Assembly (NCBI GenBank): GCA_030248195.1
Contig: JASAND010012466.1
Span: 1-64,000, forward strand
Length of the DNA: 64,000 bases
DNA from: Trissonchulus latispiculum
Lineage: Eukaryota; Nematoda; Enoplea; Enoplida; Ironidae
Reading direction: 5' to 3'
In this document: positions 12,670 to 27,600 of the stretch, piece after piece
Layout: every line of letters begins with the position of its first letter
Numbering within the stretch: position 1 is the stretch's first letter
Translations under genes and position numbers: made by a program
The notes under the pieces: model-generated
The model's input: the letters and a program-made list of their open reading frames with translations, nothing else
Databases searched by the model: none
What the model was told of the DNA's origin: nothing

Positions 12670-15600
12670 CTACAACAAAGAAACCGCCGAAACAAAGATA
12701 GATCAACCTGTTGACAGGGTTATCAGGAGTTGATGATAAGGCAAAGTCTCAGAAAGTCGACCAAGCACAGACTGCTCTATCCAAGAAAAGGTGACAGCTA
12801 ATTTGAAAAGCCGTTATATACATTGTTTAATAGGTCCTGCTGCTGGTGCTACAAACCAAAAGGTGGCGGAATTTGAAGAGTTTAGAAAAAATTAAATCCC
12901 CAGAAAGAATTGGAAAAGCTTTAGACCGGTCGCGCGAGAGATATTTTGTAAAAAAACGGGCGTTTTCCTATCTTTTAATTCCCCCCCGGGAACAAACCGA
13001 ACTCAAATGCACCCCAGAATCCAACTCAAAATTATGTCGAACTTCCTCCTTCCACCTAGCAAACCCTGAACAATTCCAGCCAGTTGACAATAATTATTGA
13101 CATACTTTGGCAAACTACTCAGGGCCAAAACCAGGATAAGACACAACCAACAGCGAGGCTCAGCATAGAGTTTTTCGGCAATGAAATAAGGCGGGTCCGT
13201 TCCACAGCAGGTCAGAGCCATCAGATTATAGATGAGCACAAACCCAAAGAAACCCAACAGACTGATGAGAATAGACAGTAACAGAAGTAAACTCTAAAAG
13301 ATAAGTTCAAGGAAAAAATCTTTCCAACTGGCCGTCGACAACAAATTGGCATGAACAACATAAATACAGTTAAAAACAAAATTTGTATAGCTTGTGTAAG
13401 TAGCACGAGGTTCGATATTACAGAGCTACGCAGGAACACTGACTGCCTAACCATTTATACCATGCTGCCCTTAACAATGGGAATATACAGTGTCTGTCCT
13501 CACGAGGTCATCAAAACCACCTGGCGAGATCCGTGCCGGTATCTACAACCACGCACCACTCCCGAAGTTTCATTTCACACTCAACTCGGCAACGGAATCG
13601 ATTGCCGCCTTGAGTCGCCAGCTAATCATCACTTGTTCATGTCTGATCCAGAAAGTAAGTATTAAGCAAATTCTTCACAAAGCTTTTTGCCTGGATGAAA
13701 ACAAGAAAACAAGCTGAAAACATTAACGTAACATACCCACTGAGAAGCCTCCAGTAGAAGTGAGATCTGATTACAGAGTACCAACTCAGTGGTTACCAAC
13801 GTTCCAAACTCCCATAACCCCACAGATTCATAACCATACATCTGAAACAGAACCTACGGTTTCATAAAACAACCGTACAGTTTTGAATAGGTAGTTACCA
13901 GCAAGAACAAAATTAGCACCTTCAGAAACAGCCATTTCAACAGCTAAAAGTTATGAACAGATATAAAAACAGGTACAAATTTGTCCAATCTGAACTGGAA
14001 GGTATCACAGCCAAGTTTCAGTGTTCTACGTACTGCAAATTAGATACATTAGATACATTACATTAGAAAGTTTAGGCAATTTAGGAGTAATGAGCCGCTT
14101 GAACTTACAAAATACGGAACAAAGAAAATGACCAAACTCTGCCAGAGAGCATCTGATATGTACAGCCAGAAGGAATAAGTTCGATAGAGCTAAATAAGAT
14201 AAAACACACTTTTCATACATTCCTGTGAAGATTAATTAATTTTGTACATACTACCACAATGACTGCCAAAATGACTACGGAGTATATACATAAAGATATC
14301 CTCTAGTCAATATCACAACCTTAATACTAATGGAGCCCTCTCCATTACATTTTCGATTAATAACTGGGCAAACCTAAAACAGCCAACAGAATCAATGAAT
14401 AAGTTTAGCATGGCTAGTCCTTCACCTATCTGTTCTTATATTCCAGTCATGCAGGAGCTGGATACCTTTTGCCATTAAATTATACTGCCGAGTGAGTGGA
14501 CCTCTTCTGTTGCCTTATTGACATGCGAAGCCACGAGCTGGGCGTAGAAGTGGAGGCTCCTCATATGGATAAGTTCCGCCGGCCGCTAAGGAAGAAGAAT
14601 CAGCTTGGCATGACAGCTCTAACGACGTTTTAACAGTCCATATCACACACCCCCCCCCCCGATTTGAGTTAAACTTTATCGACTTTGCTTGCTGATTATT
14701 ACTTACAACATTGTCCATGCCCTGCTCATAGAGGGAAGGTTGATCCGTGAGAAGGCGATCCGAAGCGTCCTGATCCAAGACAGCAAACACAAAGGGAGGC
14801 AGCGAGGTGAAGGCCAAATTGTACAGCATGAGATACAGAGGGTCCATCATGACCTGGGCAGACCACCCGTTGAAGGCTTGATACCAAAATAGGACAAACA
14901 CAAACACCTAAAAAGAACAAAGAATGAACTATAGAAAAGTTTTGACCGATACAAGTATAACAGCAAGGACACAAAAATCTATCACTGGCTGACGAAACGT
15001 TTCTGACAAAATGATGCAAACAATAACGGGTAACATTCATTGCCGAGAATTGCATTGCCGAGAATGCACATTGCCGAGAAAGGCATTGTCGAGAATTGCA
15101 TTGTCGAGAAAGGCCAGTGCTCATTTCTTGCATTGCCGAGAAAGTCAAAGAATCATAAATTGCATTGCCGAGAAAGGCATTGCCGAGAAAGTTTCTTTAT
15201 GAAACCTGCTCAGGTTGCAATTAATGACTTGTAGAATTTGTTGCATTTTGTAAACGGACGTGTCTACAAATATACTTAACTGAATGTTTAAATAAATTTT
15301 AAATTTTTTAAATTTTAAATTTTAAATTTAGAATTTTAAATGAAAAATCGGCAAATTTTTCCTTAAAACTTGCAGGAAGCTTGTTCAAAATTGCCATCTA
15401 GCCTTAATGAGTGTGATACATGTGCATCATAAATAAAGCAGGTTTCATAAAGACACTTTCTCAGAGCAATGCCATTCTCGGCAATGCCTTTCTCGGCAAT
15501 GCAATTTATGATTCTTTGACTTTCTCGGCAATGCAAGAAATGAGCATTGGCCTTTCTCGACAATGCAATTCTCGGCAATGCCTTTCTCGGCAATGTGCAT

Positions 15601-18600
15601 TCTCGGCAATGCAATTCTCGGCAATGAAGACACCCCACAATAACTAAGGAGTCCAACACGAATTAGAGTGAAAATAATATTTCATTAAATTTTCACATTT
15701 AGGAGTGTCTTGCAATGCAACTGCAAACGTTTATCATCAAATATACGTACCGCATTCTTGTAGAAAAAGTACAAAACCATTCGGGCCAAACGATGATAAC
15801 ACCAGTGGCCGTGAACCAGGAGCAGACGTTTCAGAAATCGGAATCGAGCAATGGCATAGTCCGAGCTCATGACGGCCTGCATCCCTTCCTGGCCGCTGAT
15901 ACCAACCCCGATGTCCGCCACCTGAATCATACCAACATCATTCGCACCATCACCTAAAATAAGGGCAGAAGCAAATAAAATAGAAAAGACGTTGACGAAA
16001 CAGAATGCGAAGCCTCAGCCACGCAAACTGACAGCACGTGTCGTTCAGGAGCTGTTCAGAAGCTGTTAAAGACGAAAATCATCTGAACAATTACATATAG
16101 CTTGAACAAAATTTTATTAACTGGTTGAAAATACTGTGTGAAATACTATGATGAAGCTATATCTGTCTGGATTCCCACTATCATAAATGGAAAAAGATAA
16201 AACCTCTTTTCAATACTTACCAATGGCAAGGGTTATAGCTCCCAGCTTTTCTTTTACCAGCTTTACAACAGAAGCCTACAAAATCCAAACAAACAATGCC
16301 CATACACAACGTAATACAGCTCAAAGATGAAACACAAAATGAACATCAGATGCGCAGATTAGCCTAAGTTTATTCTAGTCAACAAACATCCAGAATATCA
16401 AAATTAATTTCGTCTAATTTAGCAAAGGCAAACAGTTTTGATATCGATAGAAAGAAATAGCTAAAAAGTTTTCTCGTTTTTCACAGTTGAAAGATTTCCT
16501 AATACTTTCCCAAAGCCAAAATATCTAAAGTCAGCTGCAAGTGCAAAGACAATAGTTTTAAACGACAGTGTTATAGGATATAGGATGGAAGTCAATTTTC
16601 TGAATTTTTAAATTTGAGCAGGAACCAAGCCAAGCCAAACCTTCTGTAGGGGTGTAGCCCTGCAACAGAGCACAGCGGAACAGCACTGTAACAGTTTCAG
16701 GAAGGCATCTTCCACATTGGGATGAAGACAGTAGGCCAGGGTGCGACCGTCCACGACCAGACCCCGACTGACTCTACTCATCAGGGGCGGACTATCCATG
16801 GACGTGTCGCTCTGACGACTGCTCCCATCGATTCGATCAAGATGAGATTCGATTAGAGTGGCACTGTCCTCCTACAAAAAATAATTAAAACTAATTAAAA
16901 TAGTAAAACATTACTGGGAACCATAAGGAACAATAATAAAAATTATCCAAAAAGGTACACAGTACAAAACTGTAGGTAAATGTACATGTTTTCTCACATT
17001 CCAGCAGACAAACAACCGAAAACCGGCATGGTTTAGTGTTAAACTCGAAAATTAATTTCTGTCCCCCTAATAAAAAAGAAGGAGAAAATTCAGACCATGA
17101 CTGTACACTCAACTGAAAGCTTGAAGTGACTCCTTCTTTCGTATCATTCAATATCTGTTTCCCCAATGCATGAAGCCAACGAAATTTTCGAAAAAACTAT
17201 CAGATTTGCACCGTTTAAATTGCCACAGCTGTGGTTACTTAAGGTGGTGATTCCCTGTGGTCACATAAAGTTTGCACCATTATTACTCATTCATTACTTG
17301 GAGTTAAGAAGCCATTTTTATATCAAAATGTAGCTTGACATTTTCTCTTTTAATGCATGCCACGAAACTAATGTTGCTTTTCTAAAATATTTTTAACAAA
17401 TTTTAGAAGTATAACTTTCCAGAATTTTTGCAGACTCAAGTAAATTTTTTCGCGAGACATCGGTTATATCATTCGATAACTCCATCAAATAGCTGCGGAC
17501 GATTTTTTATTTATTGTGAAATCGCTCTTCGTTATAGAGATATAAGCTGAAATGTGTGTAACCTGTATTTTGCCTACTTTCTCCAAATTTGTCAAGCGAT
17601 TACTTTAGCTAGAAAGCAGCAATCGGGGCAACTAAAAAATCGTCTCTGGGTATATTTGTGCTGAACACATTTGTTCAGTAGCAGCCCTCCAGCTTGCATG
17701 GTGAATGCTCCACAATCTTTCGAAAAAATTTGTCGTGTTTTTGCAAAAACAACATTTTTATGATAGCAGCCTACATGATAGCAGTTGGAAGACGATCATG
17801 CGTCGGATAATTTGTCCCTGTGAGACCTTCAGATCGACGCCCTTAGTTTGATTTTACGGCTTCCGTAGTTCAAGAAATCTTGGATTATTTGATATCTGCA
17901 AAAATGACAAGTTTTCGACGCCAAAACAAGAAAATCGGCTATATCTCACGGTAGAGAAAAGCTATAAAGAGATAATGAAAAACGCCTGCCTGCAGTCACT
18001 AAGGCCGTAGCCTTAGTCCGAACAGGAGAGAGCCAATGGGCGCTGTGAGCGCTCTTACCCAGAGAGAACTAATCTCTGGAGCTCCTGCCTGGTTGTCCAA
18101 GAAGGACAGCCAGCTCGGCTCTATCTGTGCTGCAACATAGCCAGAGAAGGTTTTATCAAAACCTCTCTGACTGTGCTATGCACAGAAAGAGGACTGCAGT
18201 GGCCAGCGGATCTCCGTAGAGATACAAACAGCATTTACGTCAAGAAAATGAACATTTTCTTGAGGTAGAGAAAAGCTAGAAACTTGCTTTAAAAAGCAAA
18301 AATGTGAAGCTCAATGAGATCTTTCGAATGCATAGCCATACCTGTATAGCTGCTGCCAAACGTTCAGAAATTGGGAAAAACCACTCTGCCCGGAAATCTC
18401 GAATTTTTGAATCGGGATTGCGCGGGGGGTGTTAGAACGCTAAAAGAACTTATTTCGGAAAGTTTCATCAAATTTCATCTTGATTTACCCCGCCAAATAA
18501 CAATATGTGCCCAAAAGGAATCACCACCTTAACAAAATTAATTTCTGAGACGTTTATGTAAAAAAATATTATGAAGGGAGTAAGCTGCTTGTCATAATTA

Positions 18601-21600
18601 TAGACAAAATAAAAGCCGGTAGGAGTTAGTGGTGCGTATCAGCAAAGGGTGTAGCAGAAGCACAGTCTCCATCAAAATGCTTCTGAGAAATTCCCATGGT
18701 TGAACCCAATGTTTTTGTTCAGTGTTGGCTCTCATTTAAAGCTGAAATTTGGTTGCATCAGGCTTGCTGCATTTTGTAAACTTCTCTAGCGTCAAACTTC
18801 GATACTGATAAGACAAAAAGGCCCTGCCAATATTACATACCTCACTGCGAGCACTGAGTTGTATGATATCCATCGTACTGCTGAAGAGATGGCAAGCGTG
18901 AGCAATGTTGACAGCTGTTTCAATCTTATCCCCTGTCAGCACCCAAACCCGGAGACCCGCAGCCCGCAAATCACGAATACATTCAGGCACACCGTCCTAC
19001 AGAAAGAAACACTATATAATTATCATCGAAAAATACGAATTACAGATTTATTCCGTAATTTCTTGGTGTACAAACTATTCCATGGTGAACTCAAAACTAC
19101 ACACGAGTTGCACGACAAGTCTACATAGAACTTTTCCAGAGGACAAAGTCTTGAGCACAATAAAGGTCAATTGGATGCTTTCACATAAAGGACCCCTCAA
19201 AGACAGAATAAAGGAACTAAACTTTACGTTGACGTCATTTTACCTGACCAAATCGGTCTACACTACCGTACTCTATTCTAAGCGGAAAATTTACCAGAAA
19301 AAGCTCTTAAATCAAAGCTTTACAGCCGCAAATAAAAAAGGTTTACTGTGGAATCCCTTCACACTGGTAGGACCCAGTTCAAGCGACTGACAGAAATAAT
19401 CAGAAAATAATAACATTTTAATCATAACATCATGTATATACGTAACGTATCAGTCTCAACCTACTTGTAGACGATCTTCAATACCCGTAACACCCAACAA
19501 TTCGAAGTCTTTTTCGATGGCACAGGCAGACCGGAACAGTTGTTCCTCCCGATCCTCAATGGCAACCTCTGCCTCCTTGTGCTCCGACAGCCAAGCTTCA
19601 TAAACATCCTGAGACAGGATCTAAAACACACACATACAAAACAACAAAACTATAATATGACAATTTATGTCCTACTAAGCAGACCAATCTAGAAATGGTG
19701 GCTACTTATCAACTGATGCCATGTCGCTTCCAGTAGTGGATTCAGATCTATTTTGTAATTTTTAGAGCAACCACGCAGATTACAGCACGCCAAATTACTG
19801 TTTTTACAGTCAAACATTTTACTGTCTTCATTACTAATAGCAACTTTTCGGACAAAGAATACTAATTCTGTTTTACACTGTTGGCAAGAAGGCTTACGCG
19901 CTTGGCCAGGCACAAAGTTCTCAGGCCGTAGGCTGAATAGAGATTCAAATATTCCTCTGCTTTATACATCTGAGCCTGACCGCGTCGACTGGACTGAAAG
20001 TCGGCGGACAGCAGGTCCATCACTGTCGCATCCGCACCCTAAACAAAAGTACCACACACGTTACAATTAAGCACAACAGTGGACTCTGTTTTGTCTTTCA
20101 CTGAGAGCAGAGCAAGGACTGCCATTTCTGGCTTATTTCTAGGCCAAAATTTATGGGGGGCTCAACGTTGCCTTCGCATGGCTCACCAAAAATGGGGGCT
20201 GTTTTTGAAAAAAATTTTTACGTTTTTGTGCAAAATTGCCAAAAATCGCTAAAAATGACTAATTTTAGGTGTTTTCCAAAAAGACAAAATTTCGTTAAAA
20301 ATCGTGCAGGTGTTTTCCAAAAAGATGAAATTTCGTTAAAAATCGTGCAAAGACGGAAAAGATTTTGAAAATTTTGAGTAAAAATGGCAAAATGTGGCAA
20401 ATGTTGTGTTATGGGTAGGAGGTCGCCGAATAGGGGGCGGCCTCACTCCTTTCTCCCCCCCCCCACGGCCCCCCAGTAAAAATAAGCCAGCATATTTTCA
20501 GAAACTTGTGTACTAAAAATATCTCAGTGCCATTTCAAAGCCATAGAAAATTAATGCAACGACTCAATAACTAATGCAAAGGTTTAAATTTCTTCAGACT
20601 CAGATTGCATCGTTTTATAACACTGTGATTCTCAGTGAAAAAATAGTAAATATATAATGAACTATAGAATAATTTCACTACCTTAGTAAACAATATGAGA
20701 TTGGCTGACTTTGGCTCTTTCACTATCACAGACATTCGTTTACGTACAGAATCAAATGGAAGCACATGTAAAATGCTATATTTTCGTACAGTACCATCTG
20801 CAATAAGAAAAGTCATTTATAAAACCGACCAACACATTATCTCAACGACTATAAATGGCTAAATCCGCCAAATCTTAAACTAGAAGATTTAATTACACTG
20901 CTGAAACTCAGTAACAAATCAATTATTTAAGGTAACAATTAAAATCAGGAAACTATTAAACTACCAATACCAAACAACTGCACACAGTAAGCAGGAAAAC
21001 GAGCCTCCAATAGAACAGTGCATTGATCATGAAAGATTAATTAATTTGAATCTAATTAAGGTTTCCTTAATTTGTACAGTTCGACCAAAAAAGTAGCATT
21101 ATCCAACTCTTACTAATGCTGCGAAAAATTTCGAAAAGCAAAATTGACTCAAACCAGAAAGTTACAAAGCTGTGCACGTACGTACCTATTATATACTCTT
21201 GTACCTGACGTTAAACCCTTGAAAGTACGACACGACTAAAGGAAATCAACATTTACCAGGCATTTCAAGTTTCACCAAGTCAGTGCTCCGCTCCGTCATT
21301 CGAACACCATAGGCCGCCGCAGCCCGGACCAAGGCCAGCTCGTCCGGACTTTCAGCTTCATAGTGAGGATTGGGATAGCCAGGCGAGGCCTGGGGACTGG
21401 GCGTTTGCGCCCCGCCGTTCCCTCGAAGCCTGGACAGGGGATAGAGCAGCTTCTTCCCGATCGGCGGCAAACTGAGCAGTTTTGACTTAGACGCCGCCAC
21501 AGTCGGCCCTTCCGTTTGCAGAGAAGGCTCCTCTCCACCGCTGAGACTCAATTCCAGGGTAACCGGTCGAGTAAGGGTGCCACCACCGCCAGACTGAAAG

Positions 21601-24600
21601 ACGCCATCCTCCAGGCCGCTGACACTGTGCCGCGGGCTGCCGCCCTGAGGCAGCTGATCACTGAAGCCACTTTCAGAGGCCGGATGGGTTCTGATCAAAG
21701 GCACCGAGTGAGATCCGTGCAGTGGACCGACCAGGTTGGAACCAGGGGCCACAACAGCAGCTGATGAGTCCACTGGAATTAAAGAGAAAGACTGGGTCAC
21801 AAAATTATTAAAAAAGACTTGTACAAACGAAAAATTTTGAACCTGTAGTAAACAAAACTGTTTCAATTCCTCCAGTTTCCTAGTTGTATATACTAATTCC
21901 TAGTGCAAAATATCTCCAGTTTTAGTGTAGTCGCTATGTGGCAGCGACAGGTATGGAGTGAGATAGTAGATGTCTTCATACGAAAGCAGAATAAAATTTT
22001 GAAAATCTAAAGACGGACAAAAATTTAGGAAATGCTTTCCTGCTCTCCTGCGCTAAGATAAGAGCATACGAAGTTTAAAATGTTTAAACCAGTAAACATC
22101 AAATACAAAAGGATATAAGAAAATAAAAGGCTAACGTACCAAGATCCACACCAGTAGTAGGCGGATGACTGGTATCTACAACCAAGGGCTCGTAATTATC
22201 CAGACTATTCCCAACCGGGAGATGATGAGTATATCCATTACTAATCCTACTGTCAGTCTGCGCTTTATCATCATCTTCAGCAGCCCCATTATCACGTTGT
22301 ACGCGGGTACCGTTTAGGATTATCTCAGGCTGTTTGACCGGGCCATTACTCAGCGACCCGTTGCGATGCAGCCCGTTTAGGTCAGAGCCGGGTTTAGTGC
22401 CCAGCAGAGGCGACGGCTGATGGAGACTGTGGGAGGAAGAATGGTTAGAGGGAGCCACCTTGTTCCCGCTACGACCGTGCGCCCAGGCGGTCGTGCCCTG
22501 AACCGGCGGCCCGTTACCATTCAGCTCTGTACGAGAATTACCATTGGCATCGTTCAGATACAGACCTGAGGCGTTCATCTGTAACAAAAAATAGACATTT
22601 TAAGTACGTCGAATCCAGCTGAAGAGGATGAATAATTCCGCATAGATGTGCTCAAAACAATAAGAAAAAAATTGGACTAGAAGCCAGTTCAAACCCAGAT
22701 TTTTCCAGGCACTAGGGATTACTGAAATCATAAGCATCATTCATCGTTAAGTACGACCTAAAGACACATAAACGTTACTTTGTCATAGTGTGGATGTGGC
22801 GATACAACCACAGTATTGCATAGAGCCATGTTGATCATGAAATCGTAGACGACGGCCTTCTTCTTCTGAGTCGGCGGCTCTGATCCCATTTCTAGTAACA
22901 GTTTCTCCAGCGTTCTATTCAGCACTATCTGTTCCGCTTTGGCTGGGCCGCCAGCCAACAGCTTTGGCTCTTCAGTATTGTTCATGCCTAAAATTAAGAC
23001 AATTAGGTAAGTGTGGGTATGCACAATTGACATGCAACATAATGAGAAAGATTTTACCAAGAACTCAATATAAAACTGACTGGAAGCAACAAAAAATTTT
23101 AGAACCCAAACTTAGTACAACAATGAAAGTCATAGCATAATCACAGACTACTATTTTTCAAAAATCATTAGAAACAAAATCAGCAAATCTAGATTGAAAA
23201 AAATTTCACACTACTACTACAACTGTAATTTTTGGCTAGTTTAGACCAAATTTACTTTAAAGGGAAATGATGTAAATTCACTGCTCTCAGTCTAGATTTA
23301 AAACTTAAAAATTGTGACAAAATTTAAAATTTTGAAATTAATTTCTAGTCAACAGTGTACACGTAAAAACTATAAACATCCAAATGCCAGCAAATACACG
23401 ATACAGGACGTTCAGTATAACATCAATTTTATCATTTGTTCATTTAAAAGTATTTTTCATTGCCATACATGATAATTTCATCCAACTAAATATATACTTA
23501 ACACAGTAACACCGGATTGCACCAATGAAGGTTAGCTCGGTGTTAAGTTAATCTCAAGGTTAACTCGGAGTTAACCTGATAATTCTCAGTTAATCCATTG
23601 CACCAAATCAGGTTAAGTTAACCTCGAGGTTAACTCCGAACTAACTTAGTCTTTAGCGGCAGAAACTTAATCCTGAGTGCGATCAGGATTAACTGAGGAC
23701 TAACTCTATTTTTCACATTTCTGCCACAATTTTTCGGAAAAATCCGTCACGGACTTTTCAAACTATTATTTCTGTATGCTCCATTCTTTTTTACAAAAAT
23801 ATTATGCACTTTAGTTTTAAAAGTTCCTCACGAGATTCGATCCACTACTTCAGCAATGGCCTTAAGCTCAGAGTTAAGAAGAGCTAAGACTTAGCTCGGA
23901 GTTAACCTTGAGGTTAACTTAGTCGTCAGCTAACCTTGACATATTATGATTGGATACATTGACTAAAGAAGCAAATATGATTGGTTAAAGATAACCCTGA
24001 GCTGAAGGTTAAGGTTTGTTATTCTTCAGAAGACCAAGGTTGGTGCAACGGCCTAACTTTAACTCTGAGTTTGAGCTCAGCTGTAGAATAGCTAACACCG
24101 AGTTAACTCGGTGTTAAGCTAGCACCGAGCTAAGTTAGTCCGATTTGGTGCAATCGGGCGAAAGACAAAGATACACCAATGCCTTTTCAAAACCTCACCT
24201 GACGGCCCGAAATCTGTGGTGCCAATAGTGCAACGACGAAATATCATGAGATTTTCGGTGAGCGTCCCTGTCTTATCCGACATGACGTACTGGACCTGAC
24301 CCAGCTCCTCGGGGATATTCAGGGCACGACAGACAATATGCCGCCCAGTTCGCTCGTCCACCAGCTGGGCATCTTGAGAAATAAAGTAGACCTGGCCCAG
24401 TTTCACCATCTCAATTGTCACATACAGCGATATGGGGATCATAACCTGGAAAATAAAAATCAGAAAAATTAGTATTAATGCATTATTTTACTGATCAAGA
24501 ATAATTGAAATTCTTCTGTTTTCTGAACCCACTGTTTTGTGTATTAAACTCAGCGTTCAAACTACAACGCGCTGAAACTGTAGGCCAGTGGATTTCACTG

Positions 24601-27600
24601 TTGATCAATTTAGAGTGGAGAAAAAGAGCTGGGTTTACTTTAGTGGGGGGGAGGGCGGGGGCGGGCCCCCCCATTTGAGCACCTCCTCCCCACTCGGCCC
24701 CACCCCACTTTTTTGGGCTTCCCCCCCCACTCACCCCAAGGTGCCTAGGAATTGCCAAATTTTTAGTTATCCTTGTTTTTCTGTTTTCTTTTTTAGGATA
24801 TTTGGTTAAAATTTTCTAAAATTTTCCGGCTTCGCCTGCATTTTTTGGTCAAAAATTGTCTATTTTGGTACTAAAACTTAATTTTTGAGCACTTTTTAGC
24901 TTAGTTATAGCAAGAGTACATAATACATAAGAGTGTGACAGCAGGCAAGCTCTCTGTTATCAGCTGTAGGTACATGCTATGTTCGCTAACGGCTGACCCC
25001 CCCCCCACAAATGTGTATGTGCTCTTCAAAGAAATTTGGCCGCTACACTTGCATGCTGAAGCTCGAAAACACAACTACTCAGTTGGTTCAATGTGCGTCT
25101 GTTGCGAGCTTTAACACGCAAAGATAGCGTGCGAATTTCTTTGAAGAGCACATACACGTTTGTGGGGGGGGGGGGGTCAGCCGTTAGCGAACATAGCATG
25201 TACCTACAGCTGATAACAGATAGCTTGCCTGCTGTCACACTCTTATGTATTATGTACTCTTGGTTATAGCAGTATATGTGGAAAACAAGCTATTTATACT
25301 GCAAGTTCAGCATTTTTGGCCCATTTCCCCCCCCCCACATATTTTCGCCTAAAATAAACCCTGAAGGGTTTTGCATTACTGTTCAATCACCTGAAGAATA
25401 ATCACATAGGACCAAAATATGATGAAGGCCTCAAGTTCCACATGGGTATTGGTAGAGGTAAATGGAAGAAAAGACACAGAAGCGAGATTCGGATATTTAC
25501 CCAGCCAAATACCACAACCTAAATATGAAGCAATATACAATACATGACTGTAACTTTTAAAAACGTTGCTTCAAACACATCACTAACCAGAAACAACCAA
25601 ACAATACCCCAACCAAAATACCCCTCCCCGTCAGCAAGAATATCAGGTTGACCAGCGGCGGCTTAGCAAGTCCTATTGTTTTACTCCAAGCAAAATACTG
25701 AATTCCATTATAAATCATGACTTTTAGTCCTTCAGCTAATCCGCGGTAATCCTAATCCTTTGATAGTCTCACAGCTCACATACCTACAGCACCAAAGAAG
25801 CACATCAGCAGGAGAATGATGACACACCACATGATGTCCCAGTTCATCAGCCGCTCCAGCTTACTTCGCTTATAGCGAGGCCCAGAATTGTTCAGCATCG
25901 CCTTCGTTTCCGGACCTTAAAAACCCAAAAAATAGAAATTTTAAACATTATCAAAATTAACTAGCCTACTGCAAGAATGTATTGCCCACAACAGGTTTTT
26001 CTGTTTATTTTTCTGCCATAACTTTCGCTAGACGCATTTTCACAAAATGTCGCAAGAAGGAAAGTTGCTCAACTCGACGAACTCTTTCGTTTGAGCACAA
26101 TATCGACCACTTTCAGAGAAATTTTTCAAAATCTGGAATTTTCCGAAACGAATATCTCGAAATCTGTAAAATTTCCGGAAATTTCGATTCCAGTTTCGAA
26201 ATCAGCGTGGTCGAGTTACCCTATGACCAACGTTTGAGCGAAATCGGAGACAAAAAGTTTTTGGTCCAAAATCCGGGTTTTCGTGAATTCCCTGATTTTC
26301 AGATTTTCGGCCATAACTTTCGCTAGACGCGTTTTCGGAAAATGTCGCAAAAAGGAAAGTTGCTCAGCTCGACGAGCTCTTTCATTTGAACCCCATATCG
26401 ACCACTTTTGGAGAAATAAGAAATTAGGGTCGAATATCTCGAAATCCGGAAATTTTCCGGAAATTTCGATTTCAGTTTCGAAATCAGCATGGTCGAGTTA
26501 CCCTATGACCGACTTTTAAGCAAAATCGGAGACAAAAAATTTTTAAGTTTCCCTTGGTCCCTAGGGTTGTTCCGATAAGAAATTCTCCGGGCCGGGCCCG
26601 GGCCCGGGCCTACGAGGACCACCGGGCCGGGCCCGGGCCCGGGCTTGGCCCGGCCCGGGCCCGGCCCTGGGCCCTGAGCCCGCTACACCGCCCGGGCCCG
26701 GCCCGGGCCCGGAGGCCCGCTACATGGTATAAAACGTAGTTTATCGTCTCCATACGCTTCTAAGTGTATAATATATTTTATTTTAGGTATACAAACTGCA
26801 TTTATAATAATTGCATATATATGTAGACTGTTTCCTTCAACATTTAAAATACCAATGACTTTAAAATTAACAGTTCTGATTTTTATCGAAAGCAATTTCG
26901 ATCTTTGGCGGATGATATCTGCTTTTCATTTATTTATTGATAGTTTACGACTAATTTGCTGAATCATTATGCTAATGAAATGATTTCAACGTTTGCTAAG
27001 ATAAATTTAACCATTATAGCAAACTTTAAAGTGCACCAAGAAAGATATCGGTCGATAGTCGGTGGGACGAATACATAACAAGATAGAGGGCAAGCGTGGG
27101 GAATTTTGGAAGCATGTATGGAACTTTAAATTGTCACTTTTGTAATAAAATAATACTGTAATAAGGGTTCAAAAAGCAATTTTTCTTATGAAAAAACCTA
27201 TTTTTTAGACCCATTTTGCTGCATCAACTCATATCGAGTACTTTAATAGCAAACACCGGGTCAAAACACAATTTCCGTGCATTTTCAAGCCTTGTTTCTA
27301 TTACAACTTTTTATTAACTCGTTGACACCTTTCAATTGATACCGGTGCGAGGTCGATCCAAAAACTTTCAATTTCGACCCATTTTTACCGATTTTGGACA
27401 TTTTTGGCATTTTTGTGGCCCCGTAACTCACTTCTGCTACACTTTGACGCTTTGGCCTTATTACAACTTTTTATCTACGTAACGAAAGCTTTCGAATGAT
27501 ACCCATATTGGGGGGGGTTTCGTTACTTTTAATTTTGACCATTTGCAGCATCACCGTATCGAGTAATTGTAAATAGCGCAACACTATGGTACCCAGGTGT

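Noticed and set aside
15036..15630. CRISPR-like appearance of regularly spaced CATTGCCGAGAA repeats
   Set aside because: Spacers are short and uneven, the arms are inverted copies of each other, and the context is a eukaryotic intron with no cas genes.
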